Assembly: GCA_002964805.2 (NCBI GenBank)
Contig: PUDQ02000001.1
Coordinates: 1,388,001-1,452,000, forward strand
DNA: 64,000 nt
Origin: Trametes villosa
Lineage: Eukaryota > Basidiomycota > Agaricomycetes > Polyporales > Polyporaceae
Reading direction: 5' to 3'
Shown one piece after another: positions 24,104-34,696 of the stretch. The notes below the pieces were generated by a model. The model saw only the letters and a list, made by a program, of their open reading frames with translations. It made no database searches and was not told the origin of the DNA. Positions within the stretch are counted from its first letter, which is position 1. Every line of letters begins with the position of its first letter. The position numbers and the translations under genes were made by a program.

Positions 24104-27100
24104 GGTAGGGCTGAGTGGACACTGCGCAGGAGATACGCAGGCGGATGCGAACTTCCCGACCGGGTCCCCACACTTATACCCCGTCGGGTGGAGACTTCCG
24201 GCAGGGGTTAGTGATCGAGTAGCAGGATATCCATGGCGGACATCATGAGGCACCCGGAATAGTTTATCTAGCGCACTTCGGAGTCGAAACAGGATGCGCG
24301 TGCACTGCGTGAGGAGGAAAGTGAATGTGAGTCATGCGCAAATACGACGGAACCGCCTGCGTACCTCCCTAAAGCGTTCACGCTCCGCTACAGCAGCTTT
24401 ATATAAACCTGCCGATTTCATGGGAATTAGCGGCGTGAAAGTTCAACGATGAATCCACGGTCTCTTCTGGGGGCTGTGACCTGTTCCGCCGAGGGCGCCG
24501 GTGTGCTTGTCTAGACAGCATGTGGTACGCTATATCGAGGAGGGTGCATCCAAAGATGCCTCGTGGTACCTGGAGGCGATGCTAACGACGTAACATTACA
24601 TACTCGTGCCGCTGCTCATGCCGATAAGTCAACGAGTTATCGCAGTGTATACGAGGGCAGAGCACACACATAGCGACTTACATAGATCGTATTCATGTCG
24701 TGGTACAGCTGCTCGCAATGGCGAGCGTTGTGCACGGCGAGTCCAAGTGGACTGGCCGATATGATGTCGTGTCTGGTGAGGGCGCCGGACGCTGTTCAGT
24801 GTCCGGCGGAGGAGCGGGCGACGTTGAGAAGGCGCAGGCAGTGTTGATATAGTGGGCGGCGTGTTCTGGTGGACGTTTAGAAGGAACCGCCTCCCAAGGA
24901 CTCCAGCGCAGATCAGAGTCTTCTCCAAGGCGTCCTCAACCTTCTTCGACGTCTATAGGGGTGCTCAATTCTCGCCGTTCGTTCACCCGTTCGGGCGCCT
25001 ACCTAGACGCCCCGTGCAGCTGAACAGACCCCAAGAGGGGTGCGGAACCTTAGTTTTGGACACCCACCTCTCTTATTCGTCGAGCCCCCGGGGACCGGGG
25101 GACCCCCTCCCCTCCCCCTCCGTATTTGTCAATAAATGACGATATTGTGGCCCAGACTCAACGTGACTCGTTCGAAAACGCGTCGAGGTTGTGGCGTCGC
25201 AAACGCGTACGCATTTGGGAGTCCCCAAAAGTCAGCACAAATAGCAGCTTGTATACATAGCGAGCCCCGCCAGGCTCAATAGATTAAGATTACTCAGTCG
25301 ATATGAGTAGCGGAGTGTGTATTCAACGAGAACGTCGTTTTGCTGGTCTTGCCACAAACGCCCAATGAGTTAGGCGCCTGCGGCGCGTGGCTTGTCCGTG
25401 GAGGGGACAGGACACACAACTCCCTCAGGTGGGTCTACGAGAATTTCGAAAGCGGCGGTGGGTTATATGGTTTGCCTTGAACATGATGGTCATAGTTTGC
25501 ACACAATACGAGTTGCAGAACAGCTATTATCGGGTCGCCCCCCACCTTAACGCGAAATGGGACCTCTGACACCGGGAGGGGGGGGAGAGGTGCAGAGAGG
25601 TCGGTGTTCCCGATTTGAATCTCGCACCCCTCTTGACAGACCCTTATAGTACTCGCCGCTTCTGGGGTCCTGGGCGTCTCTGCCACTTGCTCTTTGCCGC
25701 CGGGGTCGAGCATCCCTCTCACTCCTTCAAACACGCGCAGATCCATTGCATCCAATAGCTTGTCGTCGTTGACTTATCAAAGGAACCAGCGCGATACAGC
25801 AGAGTTTTGTCCCATGGGATCCCCACTAGCTCCGTCTGTGGCGATGCGCGGCAGATCCCCGCTACCGTCACGTTCGCCGCCTGCCTTTCTTCGAGAACCG
25901 GAGGGCGTGGGCTGCTGGGAACTCACCCACTCTTGCAACATGGGCGATGGTATGAGTCTTTCATTCTCAGGCTCTTCGGACGAATTCTACGGAACTTATG
26001 CACAGCACCCAGACTCTCGTGGTCACCTCGAGGTACTAGCGCCGCCGGTACAGACCGGTACCTCTGCCACGGGTCTTCCCCGAGGACGCCCCATGGCGGA
26101 GGGAACAGATTATCGATGGACCACAGTCTGCCGTGACGGACGTCCAGGCGGCAACATGTCCGAGCCATTCGTTTATGCGCTCAATGTGCGAGATCCGACA
26201 GATTCTCGCGGCGCTAAGGGACTTCGCTGCCCTACGGGACTTCGCTGCCGTCATAGAGCGTGGTCAGTGGTATTCTGAACAAGCGAAGTGACTCTGGTGA
26301 GCGGAAGACGGCGACGAATGGCGCGACATCGTAGCAAGCTAGGCTGGGCCAGGACTCGCCTTCCCGGCATCTAAAAAACGAATCCTCGCTGGTTACATGC
26401 TGTCCACCTCTGTCCACTAGCCGTTTTGCCGTCCCCGTCGCGAGGGAAGGCCTCAACTCCAGGTGCGGCCCGTAGTCCGCCCCCGGTTGCGCCCAACGTT
26501 CGGAACGGCCCCCGCATCTTAGAGAAGACGCTTCGCGCTAGCCGTGATGCACAGCACCAGACGCGCGCAAGGAGGCGTGCCGCCGTGCGCGTCGGAGAGG
26601 CACTCGATATACGGCAAGCGATTCCACGCAGCCACATATGCCACCCCATTTGACGTCTCAGGGACGGGGCTAAGACGAGACGGCGTGCGCGTGCGTACTA
26701 TTGCTCCGGACATCTACCACTTCAGTTTGATATGCTGATCTTCTTCTGTCTAATAGCTGCTCGGATTCCGAGGACGACGGCGGCGGTCAGCCTAGACGTA
26801 GGCCAAAGTGGCTATCGCATACGCCGGCGGGAACTCACTGGAACTCCGACTTCTCACTGTGGTCCCTGCGGTCATGTCGAGAAGGCTGACCGACGTGAGC
26901 CTAACGTGTACTCGGCTTCGAGGCTTCGTTCGGACTGTGAGTAGCGAGAGGTTTCCCCCCATATCACACATGGTCCTAGTTCATGGGCGATGCAGGCCTC
27001 TGGTGACACGTCTGAACAGCCTACATCCCCGCCGTTAAGCTCGAGGGGTCACGTACCTTGCTCCTCATCTTCGCCAGTCTTCGCCACTTGCAGACGTACG

Positions 27101-29169
27101 ATGGAGGCTGGCGCTGCAACAACATTGGTGTGCCACGAGATCCTATTAAGGATGGACGAGCGGGGATACCATTGGTGCACTTACACCTAGCGAGCACTTC
27201 TTTTGCAAAAGCGGGTGTGGACTCTACGCTAGCTTGGACCAGTGGGCTCGGAGGCAGCCAATCATATCAAGATTGGCAATTGTATATGAGAGGTGGCGTC
27301 GGGGTGCTCATTGGCAGTTTGACATCTTTTTTTCCTTGAGGCAGGACTGTTCAGTCTCTTACGCCTGGTGTGGTTGCACAGTCGATGGCCATCTCCGCCG
27401 TTCCTCCCTGTCGTCGTGTACATTACGAACGGTTCCTGGCGTCTTGATCTATGAGGAATACCCAAACACACAACCAGCGTTCAAACCGCGGTAAGTGCGA
27501 AAACTGAGTTGGGAGGAGGAGAAGAGTTAGTCAGTTGAAGCAGCAGCCTACGTTAGAATCCAGCGCTTATACGGTGGCGCGCACTGCCACGCGAGCAGAA
27601 GTTCAGTAGAATGTGACGCTCAAGTGACGCCCGCGTCGCATTTCAACTTGAGTTGTTTCCAGAGCGTCCTCCATCCACAGACTTACTCTCCGGCGCTGAC
27701 CAGGTCGAGTTCAGGATCTTGTCGCTATATTTGTACACTGCTCATCTTCTTCCGGACGAGGTACGAAGCTGTACAAGCCCACCCGCAGCAGGACGCCCCG
27801 GGGCGAGTTCTGGCGCTGAGTCCACCTGCGAAGAGCACCGCGTGCCAACAATGTCCGCTCGCTGTGGCCTTCGTGAAGACGACGCCGCCCAGACTCGAAG
27901 CGGTACACCTAGAGGGCCGCTCATCTACGTCTCTTCTCCGCCTGTGCTGTCGACGGGACCTAATACCCGTGTCCTCGCTCCACTCCGCCGGCCCACGAGT
28001 ACCGCCGCCGCCCAATGCCCAAAACTTCCGGGGTTGTTATACGCATTCCGCGCAAAGTGAGCCACAGATTGAACTGACCTTGACTCGCGTACTGGAGCTT
28101 GGAAGCCCGAGGCACTGTCTAGTCCGGGTTGGAGACGATCGGAAATATATGCCATGGTAAGTCTGCGCTCATCCGAGTCTGGCGCACCTTGGTGTAGCTT
28201 CCCAAACGTACAATGCGCTTGCGTTGTTCGACGGCAGTCCCTGACGCAGCTCTTCGCGGTCGAACCACCTTCGTTTGGCGCGTCTATGACCAAGTTTTCA
28301 GGCACCGAAGTACATGACGGGAAGGGGAATCATGAGTACAGATTCTGTCATGCGTACCGTTCGACTCCGAGGCACGAGGTAAACTGGTACGTCTTATTAT
28401 AGCTCCAGAGCGATGATGACATGTTAAATGACACTGACCGCCGTCTTCAATTTACAAACCGCTGACAGCTCACGACTACAACTATGTAGCAGAATTTCGG
28501 TTGCAAGAAAGAGTCGCTGCGGGTTCTAACGCACGACCAAGAGCGTTGATGGGCAGAAAGAGCGCGTGTTCCCTCTGAAGATGACCTCGTGGCTATAGGG
28601 TTTCATCCGGTACCCGATAAGTTATATGCGGTGCACGCTTTAGCTTCGACATGGGGGCCTTGAGGTCAGCACGCCGCCGCGCACTCCGCAGTACCGATGA
28701 CACTACCTTGTATCCGCGCCCAGCGGCGTCGCGTCGTCCACCTTCAGGCGCCGCGAACGCAGCGATCGTCAGCAGCATCAAACGAATCGCTGATCGAGGC
28801 AGTTGCTTTAACGTTGCGAATGTGGTTGGCCTTCTCCGCAACGAACACGGCCTTTGACAGCATGGCGCCCACATTCGTTGCCTGTTGTGCGGCGACCCTA
28901 TGCTGAATTTGAGGCAAGGACCGCATAGCGCCCCGGCCGACCACACGCTCTGGCCCCGACCGCATCCTTCACATTTTCCCATACTAGGCTACGCAACTTC
29001 GACATAACACCGCTTGGGGCTTCAATGTGAAGGCCTGTGAAGGAGGATGCTACCAGGGTTAGTGCAGCTCCTGCATATATAGCAGCGCGTGTTGACTCGC
29101 AATTTATTCATACCCCCAGCTCTGACCCGCCGCCACACCAGTCACCAGCACAACCAGTCTCTCACAATC
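24104..29169. other. 5 kb gene-poor stretch
   Basis: No coding region here survives inspection. Open frames reach 190 codons (25694-26278 plus, 27624-28160 plus), but their translations are compositionally noisy, overlap equally long frames on the other strand, and have no domain. A short direct repeat of gggacttcgctgcc-type sequence lies near 26218-26250, and a C/G-rich palindromic patch near 25085-25105. The last 500 bases (from about 28670) belong to the tandem duplication described separately. Low gene density next to a young duplication suggests an accessory or decayed-transposon region (inference); I found no terminal repeats or transposase motif. Confidence 0.5.
29074..29083 (+). promoter_or_regulatory. 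TATA-like element upstream of Asp-rich gene copy 1
   Basis: The string catatatagc lies about 95 bp before the ATG at 29170. The other copy has a comparable element at about the same distance, which supports a real core promoter. Confidence 0.55.
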
Positions 29170-29724
29170 ATGGCCATCATCACTGAATCCTCCCCCATCT
29201 CCCCGTGCACCGTCCCCGCCATCGCTGCCCTCGGGGTCGACGACGCCCTGCAGGTGCCCGAGCGCACCGGCATCTCTTCCGCGGACAACTCTCTCGGCGC
29301 GACGTGAGCACTACCCCAGCTCAGCTACGCCGAGACGGATGCTAATCACTGTGCTTCTCTAGCACGCCGTCGGACGTGTCGACTGCGAACTCCCCCGCGA
29401 TGCTGCCCGCCGCCGCTGCCAAGGCGTCTGACGCGGCTGTCGAGGTCTTCTCGCTCGAGGCTAACGCTGTCCCGCGCGCCCCCGTCTCTCTCCTGCCTCT
29501 GTAAGTCTCGGTCCATACGGTTCCTAAGGTTGGTGCTCACCTGCTGTTCCAGCGTGAAGGGCTGGGATGATGACGACGAGGACGAGGAAGATGACGATGA
29601 CGACGATGGGTTCATCCCGCGGGGCGGCGTAACCTTACCTACCGCGTCAATGACCAAGCCCTCGCCGGAACCCAAGGCTGTGGGAAAGCCCCCCAATCCC
29701 CCCGTGTCCACCGGCCAGAACTGA
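29170..29724 (+). CDS. Small Asp-rich protein, copy 1 of tandem pair (unrecognised family)
   Basis: Three exons (29170-29303, 29363-29500, 29553-29724) give 147 residues. I do not recognise the family. Seen: no signal peptide or membrane segment; an Ala/Ser/Thr/Pro-rich first half containing LQVPERTGISSADNSLGATT; a VSLLPLVKG segment; then a block of about 13 Asp/Glu followed by GFIPRGG and a Pro/Lys-rich tail. The next gene (30919) shares this layout with introns at the same codons. The acidic block could bind cations or basic partners, but nothing shows that. The splice sites are canonical (gtgagc/ctctag, gtaagt/tccag). Conservation of exons between the copies supports real coding. Confidence 0.75.
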
Positions 29725-30918
29725 AGGTCGAGGTGAAGGGGCCAATGGACGCGGACGGCATTAGCCCTTGATTTCTATGGATGTATATCGGATTCTGCGT
29801 GGTATAAATGACGAACACTCTCCGCAAGCCTCTGTGTCGTTGTCCGGAATTGTACGACTTGCAATAACCCGCGTAGTAAAGCATGATTTATTCGGTTTTT
29901 TCGGGAGCTGTAGTGGTGGCAGAGAAGCGACCGTAATGTCATGAGCGATCCTGGTGCTTGCAGCCCAAGTGTGCACGTCGTCTGTTTGGTGGACAGGCTG
30001 CAGGGGGAGTGGGACAAAAAGGCGACGGATTCGAATGGAGCCACAAAATCATCAAATCGCTGCACATACCGGTGACATCAGGTTCACGAACATCAAGTGG
30101 CATAATTGGGCTGTGCCGCTCACCACTCACCACCACAAAATACATCATACGATCCGCGGCCCGACTCAGCCGCCCCGAACTTGCAACTCGTTGACGGATT
30201 GAGGCACCTCCAACGCAATCTCATCCACTTACAACGGTGTCTACGGATTCCGCAGTGAGCTCATGTATGCATTCAGAGGGACAGACGACAGGTAGGCTCG
30301 GCCGGAACTCTGAAGCAGACCGCATGACTGACAGCGTTCCCACAGGCCTCCGCTAAGTTTTTTATGGCGCACGCACCAGCGGCGAGATGTCTGCCTCAAG
30401 GCAGCCAGTAGACGCCGCCGTATACTTCCTTCGAACGTCTTGCATCGCCTGGCACGACGTGACCTTGTATCCGCGCCCCACCGGCGCCGCCCCGCGCTGC
30501 AGACGCAGCCTGAGCGATCGTCAGCGGCGTCGCGCAGATGGCCCCGCGAGGCTGTTGCTTAACGCTGGTCCACCTTGCTTCCCAGCGGGCCCGAACGCGA
30601 TCTTTGACTGCATGGCGCCCACAATTCAATGCGTGCTGTGCGGCGGTACGTTGGGTAGTGTGAGACAAGGACCACAGAGCGCCCTGCGCGGACCGCACGC
30701 TGTGGCCGCTGCGCGTGCCCGGCCACATCCTTCACATCCCGCACCCGCGGCCGCATCGCCTCAGCACTGCTCGCCGTTCGGTAGAAGGTCTGTGGCGTTT
30801 GCGGGTCCCTTGAGGCATATATGGTGCTTTGTATATAGAGTGGGCGCACCTGTGGCTCAATTCACCATCCACATCCAGCCCTCTCTCCCCGCCGGGCCAG
30901 CTCCTCTACTTGCTCAAT
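29725..30918. promoter_or_regulatory. Spacer between the tandem Asp-rich genes
   Basis: About 1.2 kb. The first part is the 3' flank of copy 1, whose final portion (about 30030-30110) matches the 3' flank of copy 2. From about 30450 it matches the region upstream of copy 1, so this is the duplicated promoter of copy 2. The frame at 30387-31091 plus overlaps the promoter and the first exon in another frame and is not a gene. Confidence 0.6.
30832..30837 (+). promoter_or_regulatory. TATA-like element upstream of Asp-rich gene copy 2
   Basis: The sequence tatata (within gtatatagag) lies about 85 bp before the ATG at 30919, close to the position of the element in copy 1. Confidence 0.5.
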
Positions 30919-31474
30919 ATGGTCATCGACTCCTCTTCCAACCCCGCGAGCACCGGCACCGTCCCCACTATCGCCGCCCTCAGCGTCGACACCCTGCAGG
31001 TGCCCGAGCGTACCGGCATCTTCTCCGCGGATACCTTCCTCGGCGCGACGTGAGCAGTACCCCAGCTCGGCTACGCCGAGTCAGATGCTGATCTTATGCT
31101 TCTCTAGCACGCCGTCGGACGTGTCATCTGCGAACTCCCCCGCGATGTCGCCTGCCGCCGCTTCCAAGCCAGCCGATGCCGTCATCGAGAGCTTCTCGCT
31201 CGCGGCTGAGGCCAATGCTGCCGCGCGCGCCCCCGTGTCTCTGCTGCCTCCGTAAGCATTCGCTCTTTTGCGCCGCTTGAGTACTTGCTCACCTCCGCAT
31301 CGCGGCTCGTTCCCCAGCGTGAAGAGCGACGACGAGGACGATGATGACGATGATGACGACGACGGGTTCATCCCGAGGGGCGGCACGACCTACCCCAGCG
31401 TGACGGGAGGCGGGAGGCCGGCGGCGGGCCCCAAGGCTGTGAACAAGCCGCCCAAGCCGAGCGGTGGGAAGTAG
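30919..31474 (+). CDS. Small Asp-rich protein, copy 2 of tandem pair (unrecognised family)
   Basis: Three exons (30919-31049, 31108-31251, 31318-31474) give 143 residues. The layout matches copy 1: LQVPERTGIFSADTFLGATT, TPSDVSSANSPAMSPAAA, APVSLLPPVKS, an acidic block of about a dozen Asp/Glu, GFIPRGG, and a Gly/Pro/Lys tail. Changes from copy 1 are mostly single substitutions, with a few small in-frame insertions or deletions in the first half, around the middle exon and in the tail. That pattern is what selection on protein would leave, and it supports a functional pair. No localisation signal is visible. The C-terminus (PSGGK) lacks a CaaX box, so it is not a pheromone precursor of the usual fungal type. 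Confidence 0.75.
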
Positions 31475-31939
31475 TGGCAGAGCCGGCGGACGGACTTTTG
31501 GCTGCTGTTGGACCATGTTCCTTTTCAACGTACTCCCCAGTCTGTGTCGCAACGCGTATCTAGCACTGTCATGTTGAGCCTTTCGAAATCCGAGCACTGT
31601 TTGCAGTTCCGAGTATTGCTGCGCGTTGGGGCATACGCGGCCCGGCGGCCTCGTCCACAGCTATGCTAAGGGAGCAGCGATCGTGTAGCAAGAGGTCTTG
31701 AGCATTCTCGGGGCATACGTCCTATGTTTGAACATCGTCTATTTGGTGGGGCGGGGACAGCAGCTGGACAACAAAGCGGCAGATCGATACACAATATAAC
31801 CAATCGCTACACATACCGGGTGACATCAGGTTCGTGAACATCAAGCATTACCGAGCCGCACGTAGCATACAATACCCTCCCCTCCCTTTCCCTTCCCAGC
31901 AGGTCTTCGTTACACTGTCAAGGTCCTGGACAGCCCGCG
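31475..31939. other. 3' flank of the tandem pair and of the next minus-strand gene
   Basis: About 465 bp between convergent genes. The segment around 31780-31850 is the second copy of the duplicated 3' flank. No gene is visible. Confidence 0.5.
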
Positions 31940-33380
31940 CTATGCGGTGCGTTCATTGCGGCTCTGGCGGCTCTCGGGGCGGCCGTCGGAGCGCGTGCCG
32001 GGTCGCCAGGGGTCGCTGCGGAAGATCCACATCTCCTTGCGCTGGCCCAGGTTGAGGAGGCGCTTCGAGCCCATCGGCACGCTCCCGCTGAGGCGGAAGC
32101 CCGCGTAGTTGAAGAAGCGCAGCACGAACGCGATCAGGATGCTCTTGTCCACCGCGGGCGCTGCAACACGGCGTCAGTAAGCGCGGGCAGGGAGGATGGG
32201 GAGGAGAATGGGGAGAGGGAAAGGGTGTGCGTACTGCCGTATCCGCCCTTCTTGACCTCGAAGATGTGCAGGCCGTCCTCGGTCGCGCGGTCGGTCGTGA
32301 TTTTGCGCGGGAAGGTGGAGCGGAGCTCGATCCCGAGCTGCTGCGTGAGCTCCGCGGGGCCGTCGAGGATCGTCAGCCGGTCGCCCCGCTTCGAGAACAT
32401 GATCAGGAAGACTTGGGCTTCGTAGTCGGGCGTCGAGTCGACGAAGATCATGGATGGCGGCTTCCACTGTAATGGGGAGTCAATTACCACCATGTGCTAC
32501 CGCAGCGCCACACATACTGGGTTGCCGACGTTGATCGTTGAGAGGTAGGTGTAGCCCTGGAAGCACTGTCAGTAAGACACATGAACACGGTGTATGGTCA
32601 CACGTACCAAACGGGCAAGAACGAGATACAGTCGGCAGATCATCTTGCCAGCCCTAACGCCAAACTACGTCAGTCGATCGCGGAGATGAGTGCCGCGATG
32701 AAAGCACGACCGACATTATCGCATCGAGGCCGCTGCATGACCAGGGCTGCCCCGCAAACTCGACGTGCCACTTGCCCCGGCGGTTCTCGATCGAGTTCGC
32801 GCCTCGAGGCCAGATGGGCAGGACGCCCTCCGTGAGCTCGTTGCCCATCTCCGCCCCCGTAATGTTTTCGAGCAGCAGTTGGTTCGTCGAGCGCAGCGTG
32901 AGCAGGAGATGGTCTAGGACAGGAATGTGTTAGATGAATAACGCCACAGGGTCATGAGCAGCACAGCGCACCTGGGGTAAATCTAGGGATAGAGCCCGAG
33001 CGCAAGCGTGACCCTGAGCGTGTCCTCTGGCGGCGCAGGGACTCTGAGCGACCCCTGGGGAGGGGCACCGCACCGACGGCGCCGCGATCCGGTGTCTTCG
33101 TCCTCTTCATGGCCGACTTCAGGGGCCTGTCCGCCCTCCCCGGGGTGGATGCCCGCGAGGACTCGCGCGCTAGGGGGCGGGGCCGCCCTGCCTGGAGGTG
33201 CGGCGTGCTCGGCGGGACCTGCTCATAGTGCGGCGGGTAGACGGGGAATGGTTGGGCGATGGCCTGGGGCGCCGACTGGGCGTAGCCGTACCCGGGGAAC
33301 TGCTGGAAGTAGGCAGGCTGTTGGCCGTATGAAGGCTGGTGCTGGGGGTAGTACCGATCGGCGGGGGGGTAGGCCTGCAT
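31940..33380 (-). CDS. Uncharacterised Agaricomycete-specific protein
   Basis: Six exons (33380-32972, 32913-32711, 32643-32608, 32556-32518, 32466-32235, 32160-31940) give about 379 residues. The N-terminal 100 residues are Tyr/Gln/Pro-rich then Arg/Ser-rich (disordered). A conserved C-terminal domain follows: LLLTLRSTNQLLLENITGAEM, GVLPIWPRGA, GKWHVEFAGQPWSCSG, GYTYLSTINVG, PSMIFVDSTPDYEAQ, FPRKITTDRATEDGLHIFEV, VDKSILIAFVLRFFNYAGF, GSVPMGSKRLLNLGQRKEMW. From memory this order of motifs is typical of a large family confined to mushroom-forming fungi with no known function. There is no signal peptide or membrane segment. Exons of 36 and 39 nt are needed to keep the conserved motifs in frame. 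It is divergent from MPC1. Confidence 0.8.
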
Positions 33381-33937
33381 GGTCACGCAAGCACGTTTAG
33401 CGCACAGAGAAGGTGGCCGGGCGCGTCAGGCTGGCAGGGGGTGGGACGCGCAGGGGGACTCGCTGGGGGAAAGGGGGAGGAGAGAGAGCTGGGCGAGGGG
33501 GCGTTCGCACAGACATTCTGCACGAGACACTGGCGCTTGGGAAGCCTGCAACGAGGCAGATGGAGCACACCGAGCAGCCTCTATCCTCCCTCGATCAGCC
33601 TCGCGCCCAGCCCAGCACAAAGCTATGCCGCCGCCAACACCCGCGCCACGCAGAGGACATCTCAAACAGTTGCCAGAGCAAAGGAGCTAGACCGCGCGCG
33701 ACCGCGCAGCGAGGAGAGCAGGAGAAAGGACGCCGTAGAGGGCAGATGTCGCGTTGTGCCGACCTCGCTCGCCCCGACGCGAGGCTCCGGATCTCCGCGC
33801 GACGCGGAGCACGCCCGCGCCACGTGGCTGGCGCCCGAAGAGGCAACTGGCGCCGAGTAGCGCTGGAACGAGTCGACCGACTCGACTCGATCGTCAGTCC
33901 GCCCACACTGCACCTCTATACGATACCCTCCTCCGCC
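33381..33937. promoter_or_regulatory. Divergent promoter region between the 31940-33380 gene and MPC1
   Basis: A 557-bp gap separates two start codons facing away from each other. The longest open frames here are Arg-rich and unsupported. No TATA box is evident. Confidence 0.5.
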
Positions 33938-34497
33938 ATGGCCGCCCGCTTCTTCACCTGGCTCAAGTCCCCAGCTGCCCGCGAATACTTCTTCAGTGCG
34001 TTTCCCCCGGAATTGTGTTGATCTTGCCTGTCTGACAAGTATTTGTAGGCACGCACTTCTGGGGACCGGTCCGTACAAGTCGACGTTCCGCATTTCCGTC
34101 CCTTGACCCGCTCACGCTCGCTTCTCCAGGTCGCGAACTGGGGTCTGCCCCTCGCCGCCCTCGCCGACCTTAGGAAGGATGAGGAAGTCATCTCGGGCGC
34201 AATGACGACCGCCCTGGCGTCGTACTCGTGAGTGGACATATCCTCCGCCACGCCTCCCCACTGCTAACCCGCCCCCAGCATGGTCTTCATGCGCTTCGGT
34301 ACGTGATTGCTAGTCTCACAGACGACTCTCCCGACTAACCAGTGTGTACAGCGTGGCGCGTACAACCCCGGAATTACCTCCTCTTCGCCTGTCACGCGAC
34401 GAACGCAACGGCGCAGACGATCCAGCTCGGCCGTTTCACCAACTACTGGTACTTCGGCGGCAGGGACAAGGCCCTGGAGAACAAGCCCCATCGCTGA
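33938..34497 (+). CDS. MPC1: Mitochondrial pyruvate carrier subunit MPC1
   Basis: One half of the inner-membrane MPC1/MPC2 heterodimer that imports pyruvate into mitochondria. Five exons (33938-33995, 34049-34068, 34130-34227, 34279-34298, 34352-34497) give 113 residues. Seen: [77 protein letters not shown], all hallmarks of MPC1, with two or three short membrane helices. Two exons are only 20 nt. The reading frame stops at 34495-34497 just after ALENK. The +2 frame then continues for 18 codons to 34549 with an Ala/Lys/Glu-rich helix typical of MPC1 tails, so a one-base difference in the CCCC run at 34486-34489 may have truncated the model. It is convergent with DNA ligase I, 199 bp apart. 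Confidence 0.92.
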
Positions 34498-34696
34498 GAA
34501 GGCGGCCGAAGCCGTACAGGACGCCGCAAAGGCTGTCGCACCAAAATGATATCTCTCCCCCGCTTTGGGTGGTGGACGTCGGACTGCTGCTGCTTGTACC
34601 GTGCGCGTTTCCCTAATATAACTTACGGTAATCATAAGACACAGCACGAAGACAAGCAAGAGACCTCCACAACAGCTGTACTCGTACATCCCACCG

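Larger units (their letters stand above)
28690..31850. repeat. Tandem segmental duplication, two units of about 1.75 kb
   Basis: Unit 1 spans roughly 28690-30110 and unit 2 roughly 30450-31850. Matching landmarks keep a near-constant offset: accttgtatccgcgcc (about 1757 bp apart), the gene start codons (29170 and 30919, 1749 bp) and tgacatcaggttc in the 3' flank (1748 bp). The promoter, three exons, both introns and the 3' flank all match, so this is a copy of DNA rather than separate gene gains. Exact edges need an alignment. Confidence 0.88.

Noticed and set aside
30387..31091. 234-codon plus-strand frame across the duplicated promoter
   Set aside because: It overlaps exon 1 of copy 2 in another frame, lies over promoter sequence, and has no counterpart in the other unit.
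29170..31474. The Asp-rich pair as mating pheromone precursors
   Set aside because: No C-terminal CaaX box and no short pheromone-like repeats; the tails end GQN and GGK.
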